Shown: piece by piece, positions 8,853 to 15,711 of the stretch
Layout of the letters: each line of letters begins with the position of its first letter
Position numbering within the stretch: position 1 is the first letter of the stretch
Assembly: GCF_001632805.1 (NCBI RefSeq)
Contig: NZ_CP007220.1
Location: 2,542,001-2,606,000, forward strand
Direction: 5' to 3'
Source of the DNA: Mycobacteroides chelonae CCUG 47445
GTDB taxonomy: Bacteria; Actinomycetota; Actinomycetes; Mycobacteriales; Mycobacteriaceae
DNA length: 64,000 bases
Notes under the pieces: model-generated
Database searches by the model: none
What the model saw: only the letters and a program-made list of their open reading frames with translations
Told to the model about the DNA's origin: nothing
Made by a program: the position numbers and the translations under genes

Positions 8853-8959
8853 CGGATCTGCGCGGCGACCGCCGGATGTGATAGCAGCGCATCTTCGGTG
8901 GTGGCTGGATCGATGTTGTGGCCGCCGCGAATGATCAGGTCCTCGGTTCCGGTCGTCAC
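8840..8959 (-). pseudogene. C-terminal stub of an AMP-forming acyl-CoA ligase
   Basis: A 39-residue open frame starts with GTG in a GTGA overlap with the FAA-hydrolase stop and ends 12 bp inside the monooxygenase gene. It reads GTEDLIIRGGHNIDP ... EDALLSHPAVAA, which is the conserved hinge and lid segment of the ANL superfamily (GRxKDLIIxGGxNIxPxxIExxLxxHPxV). The ~480 upstream residues and the last ~70 residues of a normal ligase are missing. It is best explained as the remnant of an internal deletion of a ligase gene once in this operon. Confidence 0.75.
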
Positions 8960-9894
8960 GAGAACCTCACCGTGTTGCGCTGGGTTCCCAGGCAGATGCT
9001 GCCGTCATCGGTGGCCACCGAGGTCTCCACCACGTCGCCGTCCCGCAGGTACTTGAGATTTTTGCCTTGAGAGGCAAAGAACAGGCGCCATTTGAGTGCG
9101 GGCGGCAGCAGCGCACCGATCTTCTCGATCGGTTTGGGTGGGGCGCTTAGTGCGGTACCGATCGGTGTGCCGGTCAACAGCAGATCTCCAGCATCAAGAC
9201 GTTGGAATCGGGTCAGAGCTTGCAGAGCTTGCAGCGGTGAGAAGATCATGTCGGCGCCGACAAGCATGTTCTGGCGGAGTTGCCCGTTGACCTTTAACTG
9301 GAGCCGGAGCTCCTTAAATCGTTGCAATTCGGCAGGATCGATCAGTACCAGTGAGGGGCCAACCGGTGTGAACGATGGATACGACTTGGCTTCGTAGAAT
9401 TGGGTTTTCGTCAGTTGGACGTCGCGGGCCGACACATCATTGGTTACCACCCAGGCCGCGATGTAGTCCGCGAGGTTCTCCTCGCTGACCTCGGTGCCGA
9501 CGGGAAGCTCGCGTCCGATGACTACGCCGATCTCCACTTCGTAGTCCAGGAACTGCACGTGGACGGGTTTGACGATGTCATCGAAAGGTCCGCTGATCGA
9601 GCCGGAGGACTTGCGAAAAAAGGTCAGCGGGATGGTCTTTGGGTCCATACCGGCGTCTTTGACATGCGAGGCGAAGTTGGTCATCTGGGCGACCACCCGG
9701 CAGGGTGCGGTCACGGGGGAGAGCAGATCGAGGCCGTCGACAGGCACCGTGGTGATATCTGAGGCGGCGGCTTCGATGGCGGCGCGGTCGGCGAGCAGTG
9801 CGCCGGTCGTGGTCGCGTTGGTGGCGATCTTTGCGGCACCGGTGGCGGTGTGCGCCCACCAGGCGTCGGCGGTGCGCAGAACGGAGATGGTCAT
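8956..9894 (-). CDS. Fumarylacetoacetate hydrolase-family protein
   Basis: Protein of 312 residues with the FAH-type C-terminal fold. Metal-binding acidic residues are visible in FLDYEVEIGVVIG (ExE) and in WVVTNDVSARDVQ, and LLTGTPIGTALS is the conserved GTPxG loop. In ring-cleavage pathways such enzymes hydrolyse C-C bonds in the cleavage product or act on 2-hydroxydienoates. ATG 9894 makes an ATGA overlap with the upstream dioxygenase gene; a longer frame to 10071 would run deep into that gene. The tight coupling means that the two act in the same pathway. Confidence 0.85.
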   Translation of the reverse strand: MTISVLRTADAWWAHTATGAAKIATNATTTGALLADRAAIEAAASDITTVPVDGLDLLSPVTAPCRVVAQMTNFASHVKDAGMDPKTIPLTFFRKSSGSISGPFDDIVKPVHVQFLDYEVEIGVVIGRELPVGTEVSEENLADYIAAWVVTNDVSARDVQLTKTQFYEAKSYPSFTPVGPSLVLIDPAELQRFKELRLQLKVNGQLRQNMLVGADMIFSPLQALQALTRFQRLDAGDLLLTGTPIGTALSAPPKPIEKIGALLPPALKWRLFFASQGKNLKYLRDGDVVETSVATDDGSICLGTQRNTVRFS

Positions 9895-11021
9895 GAGTTC
9901 GCTACTTTCAGCAGGCCGATGAGGCGGTTGATATCGAGTTCGTTGTCGCCTCGCAGGGCTGCGAAGATCGACTGTGCTTCGTGCGGTAGGGATTTCGGAT
10001 TGGTGCCGAGGAAGTCCTTGCTGGCCGGTGGTCCCCATTGGGCCAGGCCCGAGGCAGTGAAAGGTGCCCAACCCGGTTGCAGGGTCGAGTCGAAAAGGTC
10101 CCCATCGGTGAAGTGCTCGACCATGAAGCCATCAGGGTCGCGCCAGTAGTCGAAGAGCTGACTACCCTGGATGTGGCGCCCGATTCCCCAGGACCGGAAA
10201 TAGCCTTGCTCCGTGAGATATTCGCCGCCGGCGGCCAGCGCATCGAGATCGCATACCTGATAGGCCGAGTGCACATAGCGGTTCTGTGGTCCGAGGGCCA
10301 GCGCCAGGGTGTGGTGATCGGCGGGGATCGACCCTCTGTCGCATCGGATGAAGCTCATGGTGGGCCCACGGCCGCGTTGTCCTGGGAAGTACAGGAAGTC
10401 GCTGACGATCATGCCGAGGGTGTCGAGATACCAGTTCAGCGTCTCGAGGTACTTCGTCGACTGCATGACGAGGTGGCCGAGCCGTTGCACTGTGGTGGGT
10501 TCCCGACGCGGGCGCTGGGTGGCATTGATCCGGTGAACCTCGTGTCCCATGTTGTAGCGGTGCGGAGGCTGAGACGGGAACGCGTCGAGGGAGTGCATTC
10601 CAGCCACCACGTGCACCGGCACACCGCTTGGGTCGACCAGATCGACCGCCTTGCCGCCGATGGTTGTCGGCAGTGGCCTGGTCCGTGCGCCGGTCGCGGT
10701 GGACAGTCGCAACAGGTCCGCTTTGTCGGCAGCGGCGAACGCGACCCCGAGGAACCTGCTCCGGTTTCCGCGGTGCACGATCACGCACGGCGCCGTCGAA
10801 TCGCTGCCACGCAGATGCAGTTCCTCGTCGGTTCGTAGCGAGGTGTCGAAACCGAAGGCGCCGGCGAACGCCTCGGCCCGTTGAAGGTCTGGTTTCTCGA
10901 ATTCGAGCCAGGCGATATCGGCCACCTTGATTACGGGGTTGCGCGAGCGCCCGCAATGCTCGCCTTTGAGGGCTCCCTGCGCGCTGTGGAGCTCGTTGTG
11001 TGCGCCGAACAGCTCGGTCAT
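9891..11021 (-). CDS. VOC-superfamily extradiol-type dioxygenase
   Basis: Protein of 376 residues with two glyoxalase/bleomycin-resistance (VOC) halves. The first half (VADIAWLEFEKPDLQRAEAFAGAFGF) looks non-catalytic. The second carries the usual ligands: His in RLGHLVMQS, His in the VHSAYQVCD strand, and Glu in DGFMVEHFTDGD, in order like type I extradiol dioxygenases. It would cleave a catechol next to one hydroxyl using Fe(II) and O2. ATG 11021 is preceded by AAAGGGG and was preferred over in-frame starts at 11036 and 11075, which fall toward the operator. First gene of the operon, ATGA-coupled to the FAA hydrolase. Confidence 0.82.
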   Translation of the reverse strand: MTELFGAHNELHSAQGALKGEHCGRSRNPVIKVADIAWLEFEKPDLQRAEAFAGAFGFDTSLRTDEELHLRGSDSTAPCVIVHRGNRSRFLGVAFAAADKADLLRLSTATGARTRPLPTTIGGKAVDLVDPSGVPVHVVAGMHSLDAFPSQPPHRYNMGHEVHRINATQRPRREPTTVQRLGHLVMQSTKYLETLNWYLDTLGMIVSDFLYFPGQRGRGPTMSFIRCDRGSIPADHHTLALALGPQNRYVHSAYQVCDLDALAAGGEYLTEQGYFRSWGIGRHIQGSQLFDYWRDPDGFMVEHFTDGDLFDSTLQPGWAPFTASGLAQWGPPASKDFLGTNPKSLPHEAQSIFAALRGDNELDINRLIGLLKVANS

Positions 11022-11038
11022 CCGCACCCCTTTCATAC

Positions 11039-11096
11039 TGACGAAATCGTCACATCCGACGTGATACTCAGTCAAGAGGTTCTGATGAAATCATCA
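11039..11096. promoter_or_regulatory. Twin palindromic operators between dioxygenase and TetR genes
   Basis: Two near-identical 14-bp palindromes lie in the divergent promoter region: TGACGAAATCGTCA at 11039-11052 and TGATGAAATCATCA at 11083-11096. Both have the form TGAYGA-AA-TCRTCA, with centres 44 bp apart (about four helical turns). They are the obvious candidate sites for the TetR protein encoded at 11126, one near each gene's start. Confidence 0.75.
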
Positions 11097-11125
11097 AAAC
11101 TGATTGATGCTGCTATTCTGGGCTG

Positions 11126-11767
11126 GTGAGTGCACCGCTAGACGAGCCGGTTAACCGCCTGGAACGGCGGAAACAACGCACCCGCGCAGCGCTGATCCAG
11201 GCGGCGCAGGCGCTGATCGCCGCGGGCAAGCTCAACGTGCCGGTCCTGGAAATCACGCAGGCGGCAGACGTCGGAATGGGTTCGTTCTACAACCACTTCG
11301 ACAGCAAGGACGCGCTGTTCGAGGCCGCTGTGGCCGATGTGCTTGACAGCCACGGCGCACTGCTCGATCAACTCACCGCGTCGATTGACGACCCGGCCGA
11401 AGCATTTGCCTGCAGCTTTCGGCTCACCGGCCGACTGTTTCGGCGCCGCCCGCAGGAGAGTCAAATCCTGCTCGCCAGTGGCCTCAGCCTCATGGGTTCA
11501 GACCGGGGCCTGGGTCCACGCGCATTGCGGGACATCGCCGCCGCGGTCGCTGCCGGCCGATTCACCGTTAACGATCCCAAGTTGGCCATGGCCGTCGCTG
11601 CAGGGGCGCTCCTCGGGCTTGGCAAGCTCTTACAGCAAGAGCCCGAACGCGATGATGCGGTGGCGGCAGATCGGGTCGCCGAAGACGTACTACGACTGTT
11701 CGGATTGTCCGCCGAGGAGGCGCGTCAGATCTGTAAGCGGCCGCTTCCCAACCTTGACTTCGCTTAG
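11126..11767 (+). CDS. TetR-family regulator of the aromatic cluster
   Basis: Regulator of 213 residues. The N-terminal helix-turn-helix is at ~15-62 (RTRAALIQAAQALIAAG ... ITQAADVGMGSFYNHFDSKDALF), with the GxFYxHFxSK signature. The C-terminal part is the variable ligand-binding domain. It starts with GTG 11126; little ribosome-binding sequence is visible, so the mRNA may be leaderless. It is divergent from the dioxygenase operon, with two matching palindromes between, which suggests that it represses both itself and the operon until an aromatic compound or its CoA ester is bound. Confidence 0.88.
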   Translation: MSAPLDEPVNRLERRKQRTRAALIQAAQALIAAGKLNVPVLEITQAADVGMGSFYNHFDSKDALFEAAVADVLDSHGALLDQLTASIDDPAEAFACSFRLTGRLFRRRPQESQILLASGLSLMGSDRGLGPRALRDIAAAVAAGRFTVNDPKLAMAVAAGALLGLGKLLQQEPERDDAVAADRVAEDVLRLFGLSAEEARQICKRPLPNLDFA

Positions 11768-11939
11768 CCAGATCACTCAAGCAGCCGAGCGCCTGTACGG
11801 GCGACTTGTACGGGTACGGCCTGTGCCGGCGAACTTGTGCTTAGCAGAACTCCCACGAATGCGCCCGGCACTGTGACAAAACGACCGTGCGGGTCGAATC
11901 CATTCTCGGCAGTAGGGAAGTGGCCACGACCTGCCGACG

Positions 11940-11991
11940 ACTTCCAGGATCGGATAAGCCGAATCCAGGACAAGGGCCCAGACACGGGCAG
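11940..11991. repeat. 52-bp dispersed repeat, copy A
   Basis: Starts ACTTCC and ends GACACGGGCAG; 44 of 52 bases match copy B at 13207-13258 in the same orientation. The longest identical block is CGGATAAGCCGA. The two copies flank the yaeQ and DUF3297 genes. Confidence 0.7.
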
Positions 11992-12025
11992 TCTTGCCGC
12001 CGCGCGTCGAGCTCGCAGGCGGCGA

Positions 12026-12066
12026 CCGGCCCGGCCCGGCCCGGCCCGGACGATGATGATGATGAT
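12026..12066. repeat. Two adjacent microsatellites
   Basis: A pentanucleotide tract of the form CCGGC repeated about four to five times (12026-12049) is followed almost directly by GAT repeated five times (12052-12066). It lies in non-coding DNA downstream of yaeQ. Confidence 0.7.
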
Positions 12067-12120
12067 GACATCAGCATCCGTGACGCTAACGCCATCGACT
12101 AGCACCTCGGGCTCAAACGT

Positions 12121-12672
12121 TCACTCCAATGGCTCGGGCGTGAAGGTGACGTCGACCCCGCTTACAGTCATCGTCACCTGACCTTCGATCACCATCACCT
12201 GCGCCGAGACCCGTCGATCGACAGTCTGGGCCAGTTGCTGCACCGCTGCATGCGGAATCTGCACTACCGACAGGTTCGACAGCCCCGCCACTTTGGGGCC
12301 GACGGTGCGCCACCAGGTGGCCGTGCCGGCGGCGAATGGGAAGAGCAGCACCCGATCGGCCTGGCTGGCCGCCTTGCCCAATGCGCGTTCATCGGGCTGG
12401 CCGACGTTGATCCACTCCAGGATCCGGCCGGTGTAGTCGACGAGCCGCAAGTCCGGCACACCAGGAGTGGACAGGCCTGGCCCGAACGCCAACTCCCCGT
12501 CGACGTCGCTGAGTCTGTGTGCACGAAGCCCAAAAGCCAACAACCGCACCACCATCCGCTCATCGGTCTCACTGGGATGACGGGCCACGGTCAGCGAGTG
12601 ATCGGCGTAGTAACCGTGATCGACATCGGAGACGCCAAGTTCGACTTTGAAGACTGTTGCAGAAAGGGCCAC
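12121..12672 (-). CDS. yaeQ: YaeQ family protein
   Basis: Protein of 183 residues matching the YaeQ family along its whole length: VALSATVFKVELGVSDVDHGYYAD at the start, LTVARHPSETDERMVVRLLAF, then WINVGQPDERALGKAASQAD and the final beta-strands. YaeQ has a compact PD-(D/E)xK nuclease-like fold; its cellular role is not established, although the E. coli protein was linked to RfaH-related phenotypes. GTG 12672 was chosen because it aligns with the usual YaeQ N terminus and has a G-rich ribosome-binding site (GGGGGGA); an in-frame ATG at 12753 would add unrelated residues. Confidence 0.88.
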   Translation of the reverse strand: MALSATVFKVELGVSDVDHGYYADHSLTVARHPSETDERMVVRLLAFGLRAHRLSDVDGELAFGPGLSTPGVPDLRLVDYTGRILEWINVGQPDERALGKAASQADRVLLFPFAAGTATWWRTVGPKVAGLSNLSVVQIPHAAVQQLAQTVDRRVSAQVMVIEGQVTMTVSGVDVTFTPEPLE

Positions 12673-12869
12673 GTCATAGTGTCCCCCCAAGTGGCGCCCA
12701 CTGAGCAGTCGGGCCGCATTCAGTTCCTCCCGATACGAACGTGCGGAATTCATCAGAAGCGGCAGGGGAGAGCGGCCCTCCTAGACCTACGCGCAACCCA
12801 CTACGGCAGGGTCGCGTAGATTCTTCGAGAACAATCCGAGCACCAACGCAGCATTCAACGAAGGCCATC

Positions 12870-13118
12870 ATGTCCGAGGATCAGAACACAGACGTTCCAC
12901 CCAATCACCTCTCCATCGATCCGCGTAGCGCCTTTTATAGCGAAGAGGTGCTTCGCCGCGACGTGGGTATTCGCTTTAATGGCGTCGAGAAAACCAATGT
13001 TCACGAATACAACGTGGCCGAGGGTTGGGTGCGTGTTGAAGTCCCCACCGCGAAGGATCGCCGCGGAAATCCGATGGTCGTCAAGCTCAGTGGCACGGTT
13101 GAACCTTTCTTCCGCTGA
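12870..13118 (+). CDS. DUF3297 family small protein
   Basis: Protein of 82 residues that fits DUF3297 end to end: LSIDPRSAFYSEEVLRRDVG, IRFNGVEKTNVHEYNVAEGWVRV, KDRRGNPMVVKLSGTVEPFF. The family is widespread, always near this length, and of unknown function; the basic residues would suit nucleic-acid binding, but that is a guess. ATG 12870 follows GAAGG. It is divergent from yaeQ, and a copy of the 52-bp repeat lies 88 bp past its stop. Confidence 0.85.
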   Translation: MSEDQNTDVPPNHLSIDPRSAFYSEEVLRRDVGIRFNGVEKTNVHEYNVAEGWVRVEVPTAKDRRGNPMVVKLSGTVEPFFR

Positions 13119-13206
13119 GCAAAATGCGGACGTCCCCTGGATTTCTATCGAGGCGGCCGGAGCGATTGAGAGCGGGCAACCGGCGAACCAACTCCGGTGG
13201 CCAGCC

Positions 13207-13258
13207 ACTTCCGTAACCGGATAAGCCGAAACCAGGACAACGGCCTGGACACGGGCAG
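13207..13258. repeat. 52-bp dispersed repeat, copy B
   Basis: Second copy of the repeat at 11940-11991, 85% identical and in the same orientation. It lies in the 182-bp convergent gap between the DUF3297 gene and the membrane-protein gene. Within it CCAGG and CCTGG could pair across 7 bp; copy A has lost this pairing. Confidence 0.7.
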
Positions 13259-13300
13259 AATGGCCTACCGGCGGCGAAATCGCTTAGGACCGGCCCACAA

Positions 13301-14053
13301 TCAGTGCTTAGACGCGTACTCAACCTTGGTGACGATCCACCGGCTCTTCTGGTACTCGAGAGTGGTGGCCCAGGTCCCGTGCGCGGTCTGCGGCGCAGGG
13401 TTTCTCGGTGTCGTTACCGACCAGGCGATCTCTGACTCAACGCGGGCGTTGGTACCGGAGCACTCGATCTGCTTGCTGGTCAGCTCGGCGATATGCGAGA
13501 CGTATCGATCTGCGCCCGGAATCGTGCTGACGGAGCGGAATGCCTGTTCGGACTGTGTGTAAACCTCAGGGGATAGACGCTCCTTGAGCGCGGGCAGGTT
13601 CTGATCTGCGAGACCGGTGAACTCGAAGCTCAGGTGGGCAACCTCCGCGGCGGCGGCGACGGTAGTGGCGCAGTGGTTCGAGGCGCGTCGGATCACGAGG
13701 TAGGCGGTGGTGCCCACCGCGATCACTAGTACTGCGACAGCTGCGACTACCGCCCGTCGCATCCGGCGGTTCCCGGACGCCGCGGCTGAAGGCGTGGGTG
13801 CCGGCAAGGTCGAGGCAGCGTTCTCCGGTTCAGCAGACTGGCCAGACTGTATGCCCCGCAATGCGGGCCCACCGGCAGCCAGCGGTGCAGAGAGTTCTGC
13901 CACCAGCGTGCCCAGCTGGCCATCGTCATCGAGATCGATCTGCTGTTTGAAGGCCTGGTCGGCTAATGCCATCACCTGGTCGCGGCTGATGGTTTGCCCT
14001 GTCAGCGCGGTGATCCGCTGAGAAAGCTCGTCGAGCCGGTCGTGCACAGTCAT
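13301..14053 (-). CDS. Single-pass membrane protein, unknown function
   Basis: Protein of 250 residues. A cytoplasmic N-terminal half begins MTVHDRLDELSQRITALTG, contains an Ala/Pro-rich linker, and ends at a basic MRRA stop. One transmembrane helix follows (VVAAVAVLVIAVGTTAYLVI, near residue 100). The exported C-terminal half has an NTF2/Mce-associated-like feel (EFTGLADQNLPALKERLSPEVY ... STIPGADRYVSHIAELTSKQIECSG ... TTLEYQKSRWIVTKVEYA), but I cannot assign a family with confidence. ATG 14053 is chosen because upstream in-frame sequence reads as non-coding. Confidence 0.65.
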   Translation of the reverse strand: MTVHDRLDELSQRITALTGQTISRDQVMALADQAFKQQIDLDDDGQLGTLVAELSAPLAAGGPALRGIQSGQSAEPENAASTLPAPTPSAAASGNRRMRRAVVAAVAVLVIAVGTTAYLVIRRASNHCATTVAAAAEVAHLSFEFTGLADQNLPALKERLSPEVYTQSEQAFRSVSTIPGADRYVSHIAELTSKQIECSGTNARVESEIAWSVTTPRNPAPQTAHGTWATTLEYQKSRWIVTKVEYASKH

Positions 14054-14526
14054 GCTCGCCACCCTAATCACTCCATGACCGTCATTGCGGACACCGCGAT
14101 CCAGTTGAAGGGGCAACCTGTATCGACACGATGCTTGCCGATCAGGCGCTACGACAAAAAGCATTGCGTTACAGGTCCGGTCAGCCACCAACAAAGGGCA
14201 GGGGCAGATCGTGCATGCGCTGCAAGACCAGGATATTATCTGACATAATGTGTCTTATCGGCGTTAGATATACGCATGACGCATCACGATAAGGGCCCCA
14301 TCTGCATCTATCGCGCCGCGGCTCGTGCGATGCCCGGCTCTCGCCCGTGCTCGTCACCGCTTATTGACAACCAAACAGTGTCGGGTTGATCCGATAGACG
14401 GCGCATGTGCTGGCGTAGCCGACGGAATGGCGAACCGTCGTCGTCTCTGCATCCAAAACTCCTCGCGCACCGCATGTTTGGGAGTTGAAGTGCGTCTTTC
14501 GGACATCCAGCCCCACACCCTCGAAA

Positions 14527-14539
14527 CGTCACTGTGACG
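14527..14539. promoter_or_regulatory. 13-bp palindrome, first copy
   Basis: CGTCACTGTGACG, a perfect palindrome around a central base. An identical copy lies at 14771-14783. The arrangement (GTCAC then GTGAC) is inverted relative to a CRP site, so the binding protein is unknown. Confidence 0.5.
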
Positions 14540-14770
14540 ATATGTAAGGATTGCCGGGGGCTCCACTGTGCGCAGAGTAACCGGGCCTGATCCGCTGGGT
14601 GCTCAATTGGGAATGCTTGATACTCAGCCGGTTCGGGTGGATAGACGACCCATCGGAAAATGGCATCATCACCACAATTCTTCGCGGTCCTCTGTTGCGC
14701 AAACAGTATTCGCGGGACAGGGTGGCGCTGCCCTCCCGCCGGTCACTCAGCCCGACACTCATAATCATTA

Positions 14771-14783
14771 CGTCACTGTGACG
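14771..14783. promoter_or_regulatory. 13-bp palindrome, second copy
   Basis: Identical to the palindrome at 14527-14539, 244 bp away. It ends 85 bp before the left end of the transposon and, in the uninterrupted chromosome, would lie about 95 bp upstream of the small membrane-protein gene now at 24315. Confidence 0.5.
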
Positions 14784-14863
14784 AAAGTATCATGAATCTG
14801 CTTGCCCTGCAACTTGTTTGATTTCTGCCATTCTCAGCCAAACTTAAGCGCTCGCTTGGCATT

Positions 14864-14868
14864 CTTAG
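14864..14868. repeat. Target-site duplication, left copy
   Basis: CTTAG directly abutting the first base (T, 14869) of the transposon. The same five bases follow the last base of the element at 24307-24311. Five base pairs is the duplication made by Tn7 and Tn5053-type transposases. Confidence 0.9.
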
Positions 14869-14945
14869 TGTCCGTTCTCGCCGTAGTTGGGGCATTCTCA
14901 TCGAATCTGGGGTAAGTGCGTGTCTTTCTCATCGAATCTGGGGCA
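14869..14945. repeat. Transposon left end with three TnsB-type sites
   Basis: Three copies of a 20-bp motif in the same orientation, consensus TTCTC-ATCGAATCTG-GGGCA: L1 at 14875-14894 (diverged in its centre), L2 at 14895-14914 and L3 at 14926-14945. L1 and L2 abut; L3 follows after 11 bp. The tnsA-like gene starts 20 bp past L3. Position and repetition match TnsB-binding sites of Tn7-family ends. Confidence 0.85.
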
Positions 14946-14964
14946 CCGGGCTTAGCGTTTATGT

Positions 14965-15705
14965 GTGCTGACGGCGGCGGTGTCGGCTGGGCAGGTCGTG
15001 GCGAGTGCTGTGGACTTGGAGTTCAACACCCGCGAGGGCTTCGTGCGCCAGCGACTGAACCGATGTGCCGCGGCGCAGTTCGAGTTGGAGTGTTCACCAG
15101 TGCGGGACTTCCCGTCGTTTCGTGGTCAGCGCAATTATCCAGGCCTGTGGTGGTTCGCCACTACGGGGACTCATGTTGGTTATGAATCGTGGGTTGAACG
15201 TGACCAGTTGATGGCACTCGACGCCGATCCAGACGTCATTGGTGTGCTGTCTCAACCGTTTTGGATTCGCTGGCCTGACGGCACCCGGCATGCTCCTGAC
15301 TACTTCGTGCGTCGACGCGACGGATCTGTTGTCGTGGTCGACGTTCGGGAGGATGATCGGGTCTCTGACGCCGACCGTGAGGTGTTTGATCGATCAGCGG
15401 CCACGTGTGGAACCGTGGGCTGGGATTATTGCCGTGTCGGCGCTCTGGACCCGGTGTTGAGGGCGAACTTGCGTTGGCTGTCGGGTTATCGGCATCCACG
15501 GGTATTGCGGATGCGTCTGGCTGAGCGCCTGGCCGAGGTCTTCGCCCGGTCGGGTCCGTTGATGGCTGGCGTGCTGGCAGTAGGGACTCCCCTGGTGGTG
15601 CTGCCCGTCCTTTACCATCTGATCTGGCATGGCCGTTTGGTTGCCGACTTGTGCGATGCGACGCTGGCTGATGACACGCGGATAGCCCTCGGGACGGGCT
15701 GGTGA
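14965..15705 (+). CDS. tnsA: TnsA-like transposase endonuclease subunit
   Basis: Protein of 246 residues resembling actinobacterial TnsA-like endonucleases, which make the 5'-strand cuts that free a Tn7-type element from donor DNA. The N-terminal restriction-enzyme-like fold shows an acidic helix (YESWVERDQL, E74 and E78), D112 in HAPDYFV and D126-V-R128 in VVVVDVRE. Spacing matches E63, D114 and Q130-x-K132 of E. coli TnsA, but the QxK is DxR here. The C-terminal ~90 residues would contact TnsC. The GTG start is uncertain by a few codons. It ends 6 bp before the TnsB-like gene, in the same operon. Confidence 0.85.
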   Translation: MLTAAVSAGQVVASAVDLEFNTREGFVRQRLNRCAAAQFELECSPVRDFPSFRGQRNYPGLWWFATTGTHVGYESWVERDQLMALDADPDVIGVLSQPFWIRWPDGTRHAPDYFVRRRDGSVVVVDVREDDRVSDADREVFDRSAATCGTVGWDYCRVGALDPVLRANLRWLSGYRHPRVLRMRLAERLAEVFARSGPLMAGVLAVGTPLVVLPVLYHLIWHGRLVADLCDATLADDTRIALGTGW

Positions 15706-15711
15706 CCTGAC

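Larger units (their letters stand above)
11768..12120. other. Gap between TetR and yaeQ genes
   Basis: About 350 bp with no gene that I can support. It contains one copy of a 52-bp dispersed repeat (11940-11991) and two short tandem repeats (12026-12066), listed separately. Open frames across it are low-complexity. Confidence 0.6.
14054..14868. other. Gene-free region left of the transposon
   Basis: About 800 bp of lower GC than its surroundings, without a convincing gene on either strand. It holds the two identical palindromes at 14527 and 14771 and a possible hairpin with arms CTTATCG (14254-14260) and CGATAAG (14287-14293). Before the transposon inserted, this DNA was continuous with 24307 onward, so part of it is probably the displaced upstream region of the small gene at 24315. 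Confidence 0.55.

Noticed and set aside
14529..14768. Minus-strand open frame of 79 codons framed by the two palindromes
   Set aside because: No ribosome-binding site, atypical amino-acid composition and no recognised similarity; the coincidence with the palindromes is not enough.
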